NCBI GenBank assembly: GCA_036365515.1
Contig: CM070877.1
Span: 9,457,101-9,521,100 of the forward strand
Direction: 5' to 3'
DNA: 64,000 nucleotides
DNA from: Torymus aiolomorphi
Taxonomy: Eukaryota; Arthropoda; Insecta; Hymenoptera; Torymidae
The first letter of the stretch is position 1; each line of letters opens with the position of its first letter. Under the pieces are notes generated by a model. The model saw only the letters and a program-made list of their open reading frames with translations. It was not told where the DNA came from and did not search any database. Both the position numbers and the translations under genes were made by a program. Positions 47,231 through 59,790 of the stretch are shown here, piece after piece.

Positions 47231-49728
47231 TTATAGAATCGGTTTGTAACGAGTTGTATAGCCCGTTATAGATTTACTCGAAAAATATGTCTCATATATT
47301 TAGACGAATTACGAAAGATTACGAGAACCAACCTTGAACTATCTCCCTGACCAAACCAAACTCTTCTTAAAATACCGGAAAAAAGGTCTATATTTACAAA
47401 GACGCCAGGCGAAGATAAGAAACGCAACTAACCGAAGCAGCGAGACGCTCGTCGATAAACCCAATATATACGCCAGTGACAGGCGAGAGAGTTTTCTGAA
47501 AAATTAGTAAGTACCTAACCCATCGACACTGGCACATCCACGCGCGCGTAAAACAGCGAAGAAAGCCTCTCGCAGGAGCGAGAGATAAGCGTGCGGCGAC
47601 GAGCTCACACCGCGATAAGCAATTTGTAACGTTCGACGCCGGCGGAGGATAGGAAAAAGCAGCGCAGTGTGTGTGTGTGTCCCTCGAAAATAACGCGTTA
47701 TCTCGTGTATACACACCCGTCCGGCCGGAGTGGAACTATAAACGCTAGATTAAATTATATACCTGCTAAGAGTCAGAGACCGAAAAAGGATGACCAGATA
47801 AATGAGCCGCCGATCGTATTATTAACGATGAGCTTGTAACAATATAGGATGGCCGACCGAGACAAATTGGACCACCGCGCGCCGCCACTTCGTCGTTCCT
47901 TTTTGGATTAATAAAGCGGGCCGCAGTTGTCGAGAGGGAGAGCGTTTCATTAGCGGCCGAGAACGTTGATTTGTACCGACGGCTTGGATCGTTTTCTTTT
48001 TTTTTTTTTTTTTTCTTGTGCGCTGCGGTTTCAATTTTTCTCATTACTGTTTGTCGGTTTCGTTTATTAGCTGCGTATTGACTTGTTATAGGAGAGGATC
48101 GGACAGATTGTGCGATAATGTTTTAGTTATTATGAGAGCTGTGAATTGTTAGAGAAACTAGATGAATAGTTGCTGAGCTATTATATCTTTTGATATTCAT
48201 ATAACGTAAGAAATGTATTGATATAACTTTAATGGTATTATAACAATATTTTTGCAATGACGGAACAATATTACTTTATAAACAATATTATTACATCGTT
48301 GTAATAATATTAGTGAAACGAATACTCCTTAATATATTCCCAAATTGATTCTATCCAACGGAATTATGAATCTGTTGAGACCCGGGCGCATAAACGTCTT
48401 GATAAATTCAGTAAAATAATTGTGGCGACATTAAATAAAGGCCGACCGAACGCTTTACGATCGCGCGATAATACTTAACAAGCTACCGCTTCCAAACGGC
48501 CGGTTAGGCGTAGCCCCCCTCTATATAACTTCAGAGCCACTTCCCCGAACCGAATCCCAATAAAATCAAAATTTTTCCCGCCTCCTATCCTAAACCTTCC
48601 TCGAAAGCGTCCCTCTCCGCCGACCCACATTCCTCTAATTGACGCAATTGGAAAAAAGACTCGCGGGAAAGACTCTATATATCCCTATCTTTCTTTCTTT
48701 CTTTCTCTGGTCAACGAAAAGAAGAAGGAAAAAAACAAGATTACACGCAGGGTTAAAAAAGGACCCCCGCTGCGTAATATATAGGAAGCGAGCGAGGCTC
48801 GTGTGTCTCTGCTCTCGAGCGAACGCACGCGGGCGCGCGCCGCAGCGCTAACCTCCCATAATTGATACGAATGTCTTTCGACCCGGCGCTCGAACATCGT
48901 TCTCGGCCGCGTTTGAGAGACTAAACGCCGCCGCACCGCCGTTGCTGAGAGAGAGAGAGAGAGAGAGAGAGACTCGCACGCGGTTCGGGATTATTATTCG
49001 CCTACGCCTCGCGGGACGCGCCGCTGAGTCGTGGATGTTTGTAAGACGCGAGAGGCTGGTTAAAGGTTGCTAATGTTGTGATAATGTTACAATAAGCTTG
49101 TTACGTGGTGATAATAAAAAGTAATAATGCAGTAAAAGCTAATAACTTGATTTTTTGGGAAGGTAATGTATTGAAAGGATTCGGTACTTCTACTGATTCG
49201 AAATTATTTTTAATGTTTTTAAAAGTAAAACATTAAAAGCAAGGGAATCTTACAAAAGCGTATTTAAATTACTGCTGTTTAAGAGAAAACCATAATTTTT
49301 TTTTATTACACTCGCGATTTACAACAGGATTATGTTGGATCTGATTTTATCTTTGTCAAATATTCTATAAAAATGATAAACAGCAACCATTCTTGCATAA
49401 AAATTGTATGAACTGAAATTTATATTTTACCGAATATCTATATAACCATGTTTCGTTAAAATCTTCGTACAACCTTACGTAACAACACAAGCGCAATATT
49501 ATCATAACGTTATTATGCCACCACCATTATCACTGTTACAATACAACTGCAACATTACAACAATGTTACTAAACTTAAATATCCTTGAATCTCCTAAAAC
49601 ATTTATTTCAGAACATTCCTACCTCGCACCAGCTGTTCTCTTTGGCATTGCCAGACACTCGGGCAGCAAATCGACGGCGACCCGAGAGAGCGAGAGAGAG
49701 CCGCGAAAAAAGCGAACGAAGTCTAGAG

Positions 49729-49731
<3 letters not shown>

Positions 49732-49782
<51 letters not shown>
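49732..49782. repeat. (GA)n microsatellite
   Basis: Uninterrupted AG dinucleotide run of about 50 bp, with further GAGA clusters to about 49945. Confidence 0.95.
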
Positions 49783-49787
<5 letters not shown>

Positions 49788-50093
49788 AGAGTGCAAAAGG
49801 ACACACGAGCACGTGTTCGGGGAAGAAGCCGAGCCGGTCGCCAAGTAATTAGTTAGTCGATCACGCGTCGCGAGCTCCGAATTACAGTCGCGCTGCTGCA
49901 CCGAAGAGAGCGAGAGAGAGCGCGAGAGAGAGAGAGAAACAGAAGAGAGAACGCGAGCCGTACCGGGTAATTAGTACTTACAGATGCACTCGCGCGCGAG
50001 CGCTCTTAATGAGCCTCCGCGAGTTCCTCAAGAATCACGCCATTAGGAAGTCCCCTCTCGTGAATATATACTGCTGCCTCCTTTCTCCCGTGT

Positions 50094-50141
50094 CACACAC
50101 ACACACACACACACACTCTCTCTCTCTCTCTCTCTCTCTCT
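50094..50141. repeat. Compound (CA)n(CT)n microsatellite
   Basis: CA repeat at 50094-50116 directly followed by CT repeat to 50141. Confidence 0.95.
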
Positions 50142-50835
50142 TTCTGTATACCTTTTAAACGTTTCAAATGTCGCATTAATTCGCGTTACCGCGCGACTAA
50201 TTATAGGTAGAGTGGACACCGGCGACAGGTTCGGTGGTGGTTTAGGTAGACGCGATGGTCAGGGTGGAAAAGCACCTGTGGTGGTTGAAGCTAAAATTCG
50301 TTCGTCGTGGTTCAAAATAAATCAGTGAACAGTCGGACGCTAACTCGAATCGGTGAAAAATCAACCGATTCTATAGCAAATGTACAATTTTTAATGTGAT
50401 AAAATTGAATTTTAACAATCAGATAGAGAGTTTTAACTGCTGATTTGGTGAATTTTTTCACTCATTTGTGCTAGTGTCCGAGTTTACAGGGTTTCATCTT
50501 CAGAGAATTATGTTTAGTTGCGATTTTAAGGCATAAGTTTAAGTATTTGTGGTTGAATCTGGTTATATGACTATACCTGAGTGATTAAAGTAATGAAATG
50601 ATGGATCGTAAAATATTGAATTCTTTGTATCTTGAAACAATTTGAATTGAAACCCAATCATTGTTAGAATAGTGAGACTTGTTGTAACCAGTTTTTTCTT
50701 GCCAGTGTACCTGGTTACGCAAACAACGTCATTGATATATGTCGTAAAATAATCCTTCACTTACTATTCTCGCCATTTGCTGGTCGATTAATAATTCTTT
50801 TTTCAGACGAGGCATTGACACTATTGCAACCTTAA

Positions 50836-51934
50836 GGACGTTTTCTGAAAATCACATTTCTTATAATTTTTGTGAAACTTGTTGAGAAAGCGTAAATGCT
50901 TCAAAGCCCGGCATCCAAAGCGGTATTCAAAATAGAAATATTTGACTTCAAAGTTGAAGCGTTGACATGATTCCCTTTATCCCTATATAAGCTCGCTTGA
51001 AAAATGCATTTTCATTTCAAAAAAGTTTTATGTGTGGTTTTTTTTCAACTGTAAGGCATGCAAAACTAGAAATCATGAGGAATAATATGGTATAATTTTC
51101 AATATGGTCCTGGTGGAAATCCAAAACATTTTATAACTAATAACTGGCCATTTATATTAGAAACTTGCTATAAAATGGGAATTTTTCTTGTCCAGTTTCT
51201 AGCTTACGATGAAATGCTTTTTTTCCTATTATTTAATAGATGAAAAATAGAATGAGTTTTTCGAAGACAAGCACAAGCTTGTTCTTGAGAATTTTAAAGT
51301 TATTAAAACTGATCAGTTTCTTTAGTCTAGAAATGACTAGTAGAAGGCTTGCTGTTATGACAAGGAGTGAGAGAGACAGAATCAGATGGAGAAATAAAAG
51401 TTTTGATGAATTATTTATAGAATGAGTACAACAAATGATTTATTAGTTAACGTTATTTATTTATATTTTGTTAAACCATCCAATGCACTTTAATGCTCTT
51501 TCACCAAAGATAAAATTAGTAAGTAAATCAAATAGGAATATTTTGTTGTTACGTCAATCTAAGAAATAAGCAAATAATGGTCGAAAAATTGTTTCATCAT
51601 AGCGATTAATTAGCCAGTTTTACTAGCTATTTTCTAACTTCTTAGCCATTTCATATAGATGAATTTCTACCAGGGGGCACGCGGTATTAATTTTAGAGAC
51701 ATAGAAACATAAAGAACAACTCCATGTTATTTGTATATCTATATATGGTTACACTGTGTAAATGGTATTTATTTCAAATATCGTATTGACACCTTTTTTC
51801 TTACACCATCATTTTTTATTATTTTTGGAGTAGTGTATAAAGGCTCATGAAGGGTTTCCATCATAAATAATATTTTTAGATCACATGTTTTGCAATATTG
51901 ATGAAGTTTAACCCCACTGCCCCGGAGAACGTCC
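50836..51934. mobile_element. TTAA-flanked element of 1.1 kb, GGACGTT termini
   Basis: Flanked by TTAA at 50832-50835 and 51935-51938. The ends GGACGTTTTCTG and CGGAGAACGTCC are inverted copies with two mismatches. A 61-codon frame at 51240-51425 has no recognised domain. Part of the interior recurs in the bap intron (about 420-620), so the family is dispersed. Confidence 0.7.
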
Positions 51935-51938
51935 TTAA

Positions 51939-53462
51939 AAATACATTAACTCGTCGTAAGATGGTAAGGCGGAGTAAGACTCCTCAACGCTCTATTTTCG
52001 TAGTTATCAACTATTTGTGAACAAAAGCGGGTCACACTAGTATTTGTTATGATTGACTAAACGTTTAGACAAAACAATACGTCATTCTTATTCGATTTCC
52101 AGCACCTTTGAAAGTGAAAGTGCTAATTTTTAAAATCATTTTATAATTATCTAAAGTACGCGTTATTTATTAAGTTTTGACCCTAGTAGTCAACTTTTGG
52201 ATTGTAAATAATGAACTTGTGAATATTGCTGTGCATTTTGGATCACAAGTATAAGCAAATTTCATATCATTTTTATACGATAGAAAGACTAATCGTGGCT
52301 GTTTCAACGGAAAAAAATACAGAGCTTATACATATATCGGTATCCAATTTTCATTCAATTAAACCAGTATCACAGTTACCTAAAACAGCCACTCGTAAAC
52401 AACATCCACGTTAATCACATTTATATTATTTGACTTTAATATCGTTATATTTATGAAAATTTGATTTGTTAGGTGTATATGGCATCTTCCCCGTTTATCC
52501 AGTATTTTAAAAATGTGTTTTTTTTTGTCTTTTTTGTAAAAAAATAAACAAATTATTTTGCATTTATTTTGTAAAGGATTTGCTACTTTCACTAATAATA
52601 CAAAATACATTTGATTAAATCACTCTCTCTTTAATATTTTAATTTTTTTCTTAACTATGGTATCCCACCCTTGCGTACAGCTATCGCATTGTTCCTCAGC
52701 ATCAGCAACAGCCACACCTCACCCTCGAAATTATACCAGACCTCTTCGCCCTCCGCGTCATATTTTTCTCATGCCGTGTGAAAAGAACAAAAATCGATGA
52801 CTCTTCCTCGCGGCCATTATATTATAATGCGCCGGCCGCGCATATAACATCGCTCTCGATTGCGATCTAAGTATTATCCGCGCAGAAACAAATGCCGGTC
52901 TTTGTCGGACCCGTATACATATGCGTGCTGCGAGAGGCTCTTGTTGCATATTACCGACACCTGCATGCGCGCTTCTCCTCTCTCACTCCTATACACGCGG
53001 AGTGTATATAGTTGTTGCCGGCTAGTGTGTATTACTACACCCCGCGGGAGATTGATGACGCCGGCGGCGGCGGCAACCCACGTGTTCCGCATTCTTGTTG
53101 CTGGCGAGAGTATGAAATTACCGCGGCAATCGACAGCGATAATTCGAGATGTGTGCGTGTACATTCGCGCAGTGATGATAGCTTGTTGTTTTTTCAAGGG
53201 GAGGGAATGGCTAACAAGAATATGTAGTTGTGGTAAGGATTTTTCATCGCGAGGATCGAATTACACGGGATGTACACGGGATTAATTGTCGAATGGCGCG
53301 GGACTAGTGAAACGATTGTCGTTCGAAGTTCATACATTAGCTTTTCAAGAAGGGATTTGATGAGAATTAAATGTGAAAGAGAGTTGTTGTAGTTTTAAGT
53401 TAATTCGTAAAAATTCTGACTTTGTCAATGGAGTGGATAAAGTTGATTAACAAATTGAATAG
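51939..53462. other. Intergenic stretch with GC island
   Basis: AT-rich to about 52750, then a CpG-rich island at 52760-53300. No gene is recognised. Confidence 0.45.
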
Positions 53463-54217
53463 TAGGAGAGAGTGGAGTATAATTGGACAGAGGTAAAACT
53501 GTACACATTGATTATCTTTTAATAAAACCGTATAGTAAAAATTCCGAAAAAATATATGTTTGCTTTCTATATGAAAGGAGTGTATAACCAAGATTATACG
53601 GCTACCAGATTGCCCATATAATTTTTTAGACGAGTGTTGTGATTATCAAGGTCCATTTTAGAACTTTTTGAGTTTATAACTTGATTAATTTACAATAGTA
53701 ATTGAATAATTATTTATTTTCACACATCATACGTGAAAAGTAGGTTCAATTACGAACATTTTGAGAGTAAGGCCTTAAATAATTAAAAATTGATGTAATT
53801 ACAGTAAATTTAAGGAAAAATTGATTTGGGGCATAACTGTGCACATAGTCCTCATTTTACCAAGACAATTTTACATATATTTTAGCCTAGAGAAAATTTT
53901 TGTAAAAAAGTAAAAAAACTCAACTTTTTCATCTTTGCTTTTTTTAAATCTCAAAATTCGAATTGAATCACATACACGTAAAGGCACTAAAAATCGCCTT
54001 GTCGCCAATGTCCCATTAACTAAATACACCTGTGTACGAATTACCCCATGGTCGGGGCGAAACTGCACAAAATTACTTTTTTCTGGTTAAAAAAATGAAT
54101 TACTTCAGTCAAAAGGTGAATTTGTAGACTGCAATGAGAAAAAAATGTTTGTTACACTGGGCTCAAACGAGAAATAATTAAAGCAAAAGTGTACAATTAT
54201 GCCCCACTCTCCCCTAT
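53463..54217. mobile_element. MITE-like element with GGAGAGAGTGG termini
   Basis: The left end TAGGAGAGAGTGGAGTATAA and the right end (inverted TAGGGGAGAGTGGGGCATAA) match over about 28 bp. The subterminal phrases GGGGCATAACTGTGCAC and CGGGGCGAAACTGCAC repeat the end motif internally. No coding capacity. Confidence 0.6.
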
Positions 54218-54834
54218 AGAGATAAAGTCTGAGAAAGACGTTAAAAGCCTATACTCTCACAAACCTATTTCTTCAGCTTAATCTTTGTCTATGCAGAAAT
54301 TTTCCAACCATCGTTGAAACTTAGGCGTTTGACTCGTAAAAAATGATTCTTTTGAGATTTTCTTCAACACTCCATGATAAAAATTCTGCTATAAGAGTAA
54401 AAATATTGAGTCTTCGAAAATCTTCTTTACCTAAAATTACCAAACATTTCAGTCCCCTACACTCCTCGAGCCTTTTTAGAAAGATAATCGTACAAACATT
54501 CACAATCACATTTACCGTAATAACATGTACAACACAAGATAGCATATACAATTTAAATCCCAATAAACAACAGTACTAATTAAAGCACAAAAGATACACC
54601 CACCTGAACTGCATCAGCTCGAATTGATATAAACAAAAAGGAATTGTACCGACCCTCCCTTTCGTCTATCAAATGACCAAACCAGCTTATACAGTTGCAG
54701 CGCACATTTAATACCTCCAAATCCTATCCAATTAAACATCCCCTACCCCCGCGCGCGACCGTACAAACGATCTCAAAAATCAGGTAAGTCGAACATAAAA
54801 AAAGCACTAGTAGCTGCTGCTGCTGCAGTAGTGT
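54218..54834. other. Intergenic stretch without a recognisable gene
   Basis: AT-rich sequence with a CpG-richer end near the CT microsatellite. The overlapping frames on both strands at 54321-54579 show no known motif. Confidence 0.4.
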
Positions 54835-56175
<1,341 letters not shown>

Positions 56176-56413
56176 TACACGGAGAAAAATGTTCTATTAA
56201 AAATGACTATGTTTTATTGTAACCGGGGGACAGACTTGAATTCTTAAAAAAATTACTATGTTTTCTAGCAAAAATTGCTATGTTTCTAGTAATTTTTACT
56301 ACATTTATAGCAATTTTTGCTATAAAACATAGTAATTTTTTTAAGAATTCAAGTCTGTCCTCCGGTTACAATAAAACATAGTAATTTTTAATAGAACATT
56401 TTTCTCCGTGTAC
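56176..56413. mobile_element. Fold-back MITE, CACGGAGAAAAA family, copy 3
   Basis: 238-bp palindrome from TACACGGAGAAAAATGTTC to its mirror GAACATTTTTCTCCGTGTA. The arms contain GGGGACAGACTTGAATTC, related to GGACAGACTGAAATCC in copy 1. The interior repeats ATAGTAATTTT-type words. Confidence 0.88.
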
Positions 56414-59060
56414 AGTTTCGTATTTAATCAGTTTTTTCATGAACGGAAAAACTGAAGGATTCTAGAACTAAACTTTCATAATCTTAAGTATCTGCGCATA
56501 CATATTTATGTATAACATTAATATAATATTCTATTACCTTTTACATAGATTAAAATTGTGTATTTCGAGATTTTTCATATACTTTGACCACTGAATCATC
56601 ATTTCACCCTTTCAGCTCCGATAAATATTATCTCTCGAGGTGTTTAATGCAGCCGTTAATCTCCTATAGGCGTCGATACGTTCCGATACTTCGGCGATAT
56701 CTCGCCGCGAATTCCTTCATCACTTATTAGAAAAGACACTCTAAAATACGTACAGCGCATTACAAGCCAGCGCTGCACTCTCCCCGTCTATACATCAAAG
56801 CCCTTCCTTTGGCGCCATATTTTCCATTTCCTCCTCTCTCTCTCTCCCACGTGTGTGCCCCCTCGCGCAGCATCCACAGCCTCTCACGCACACAATAATT
56901 TGTGTGTATTCGTGTGTGTGTGTGCTCTCCTCTCAACCTCCCCCTTTTTTCATTCAATTGAAATACGCGCCGGCTGCTCTGCATCTCTCCTGTCCGTAAT
57001 CTCCTCTTTCTCTGCGCGTCCTTTCCCTAAGACGGCGCTCCGCGAGCTACTCGTAAATACGATCGACGGGGAGAGAGAAGCGCGGACAAAGAGCGAGAGA
57101 GGCCTAAGAGAGACGTCTCAATCCGGAGGGTCGCGAAAACGTGAGAGGATGAGGCGGAGGGGGAGGAGTGGTGGTAAGGAGGGGGAGGAAAGGGGGGTAC
57201 CACACACCGGGGCTCACAGATCACCCCGCTATCGCGCCCGGCAATCTCTCTCGCGGCGGCGGCGCGGCGCAGCAACCGAGGCAACGAGATGCGCGCGCTT
57301 TTTACTCACGACGACGACGCTCCTCCCCCCGGCGCTCGAGTATCCTCCTCCTCCTCCTCCGCGCGCCGCGAGTGTATACAGACATTCCTCTTGGAGGGAG
57401 AGGACGAGAGGAAGTCGTCCGTGCGCGGGCGACGTTTACTTCTTGTTTTCTGCTCGGTTTCCGAGGAGATCGGAAGGCGGGAGGAGGTGGCGGTGCTGCT
57501 GGTGCTTGTATATAGGCATAGATGGATACCTATATGCAGATTAAAGCTCCGGTGAATGGGAGGAAGGAGGCAGATGTTAAAGTTAAGGTGGATTTAAATA
57601 TCGGCGTTTAAGTATTCCTGTGACTGTAATTTATATATTATATATTTTAGCGGACTTTATACGGGCTGGGTTGTTTTTTCTTTTTCGTTGAAGCGTTGTT
57701 TTTTGAGGTTGCTGATTTATTTGAAAAGAGTACTTTTATTACAATTGTACCGAAAACTTTCTATATAAATTATGTACTAAAATAGCTATATGATTTTGGT
57801 AAATAACGATGTTACCCCCTATGGGAGGGTGACAGAAAACATTTATTAGGTTAGATAAGATTTTCCTTTGCTACTTGATACACTCGCTAATCTTATACCC
57901 GTGCGATTTATTAAAAATTACTAGCTGATTTTTTTCGATCGGTAAAATCATCCTCGAACCCCCTCAAAACATTTGTTAACTCCCAAAAACCTAAAAAACA
58001 ATTACTTCACCTCCTTAAAACCCCCATAACTCCCGCAAAAGCAACATTTTCCAACTGGCTCCTATCCGAATCGTACATATACCCTCCCACCGTCCCCGAA
58101 CAACGATATTCGTAAATAAACAAGCGCACATTATCCAGCGCAAAAACGCTGTTAGCTTCGTACCTTACAACTCTACACTGCATTACCACGCGTCCCCTCG
58201 TCGCGCACGTTCCTCGCCGCGGGGACTTTTTCAGCTTTGATGGCTTATTTAAGGTCGAGACTCGCTCTCGGCACGGCAATTCGTGAGGTACACAACGACA
58301 ACGGAGCCCCTCTCTCCCTCAGCAATATGGCCGCTTGCGCGCGCGCGCGCGGGCGATTGTAAAGACAACGTATTTCCGCGAGTGGCCTTTTGTGTCCGCG
58401 AGCGCGAGGGAGACACAATCGGCCGGCCGTATTTCATGCGAGCGCGAGTCGTGCCGTCCCGCCGATACATAAAAGTGTATACCCTCACCCTCTCTCGCTT
58501 CTATTCTTGAAATTCATGTGTCTCGCGCCGATAATTGATTTATCACGCGAGTGAGCGGTAATCTCGCGGCGATCTCGGACGATGTAGGGCTGGAACGTGG
58601 AGAGGGAATGAGAGAAAGATGGAGAGGGAGAGGTCTGTGCGAATTCAAATGAAGTCTTTTGTTTGCGAATTAAAATTCTAATTCTTCGGCGGCGCTCGCG
58701 GTTTGGGCTGGTTCTGCGGTGCATCGACGATGAGGCTCGGGATATTCTGTTATATGCGGGCTACTTTAGATTTTGGGTCGAGATGCAGCGGTGGGAGATG
58801 TTGACGTGAAGAAGTATGTTTATATTGTTGGTTAAGGATGGGAGGTTGTTGTGAAAAGCGATGTGATTCAGTTTTCTTCGAGAAATCATCGTATGTAGTT
58901 GTAATAAGATGACAATCAATTCGTCCATTTTTCGCATAATAGTATAATTTCCTTAACATTATGTATATAGTAAACTAGAAAACCGAATAAAGTAATGACT
59001 AAATTTTGTCCTCTGAACGATTCTCCACAATAGTCCTCAAAGAATCATCTTTTACATAAA
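56414..59060. other. GC-island intergenic stretch
   Basis: GC-rich islands at about 56600-57560 (the largest in the window) and 58010-58750, the latter with (GC)n at 58337-58352. Long frames across 56855-57555 exist on both strands but are compositionally driven (Arg/Ser-rich) with no known motif. A promoter for an unseen gene is possible. Confidence 0.45.
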
Positions 59061-59790
59061 TGTCGAATTCTACAGAAAATTACCCCTAACTGTGGTCGAA
59101 AAATAGTAAAAATTCAAGGTTGAAGCACACCTCCAACAACTGGTTTTTCCTATTCTGTAGCAAAAATAATGCACGAAAAGCGTGTCGAACCAAAGATCGG
59201 CATAGTGTTTTTCAGGAAGCTACATTTTCTGATGGAAATTTAACTTATGGGAAAAATGGACGAAAAGTGGTCATTGATGATTAACCAATAGCAAGCTATT
59301 AAAGAGGCAAAAAAATTTTTACGAAAAAAGCGATTAAAGTAGAAGAAAAGAGCTTTAATTTGAGACAAAATTTTAAGAATTACGTGGACTTGGAAAAAGT
59401 CGATCATTTTTGGTCATTTTTCGCAATTTTCAAATTCACGTAGCTTTTCACAGAATCGATCGATTTTAACGATTCTAGTCTCAAATTAAAGCTCTTATCT
59501 TCTACTTTAATCGCTTTTTTGTGAAATTTGTTTTTGCCTCTTCAGTAGCTTACTATTGGTTAATCATCAATGACTACTTTTCGCCTATTTTTCCCATGTT
59601 AAATTACCATAAGAAAAATTAAATGTAGCTTCTTGAAAAACACTATTCTGATTTCCTTGGTTCGACACATTTTTCGTGCATTATTTTTGCTACAGAATAG
59701 GAAAAACCAGTTGTTGGAGGTGTGCTTCAACTTTGAATTTTTACGATTTTTCGACCACAATTAGGGGTAATTTTCTGTAGAATTCAACAT
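59061..59790. mobile_element. 730-bp palindromic (fold-back) element
   Basis: The left end TGTCGAATTCTACAGAAAAT mirrors the right end ATTTTCTGTAGAATTCAACA. Arms of about 340 bp share CACCTCCAACAACTGG, TTGCTACAGAATAGG and ATTGGTTAATCATCAATGA in mirror image and meet near 59430. Divergence between the arms is moderate. Non-coding. Confidence 0.8.

Larger units (their letters stand above)
47231..50835. other. GC-island and GAGA-rich intergenic stretch
   Basis: GC-rich islands at about 47400-48010, 48450-49050 and 49670-50330 alternate with AT-rich DNA. A T run lies at 47996-48014. GA and CA/CT microsatellites are listed separately. ORFs across these are low-complexity artefacts. No gene or RNA gene is recognised. 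Confidence 0.5.

Noticed and set aside
49515..49856. Frames across the (GA)n tract, likewise at 19061, 27101, 54773 and 62676
   Set aside because: Dinucleotide repeats lack stops in some frames and give RERE or SLSL strings without biological support.
56855..57544. 229-codon plus-strand frame in a GC island
   Set aside because: Arg/Ser-rich composition, overlapping frames on both strands and no domain; explained by GC-rich, stop-poor DNA.
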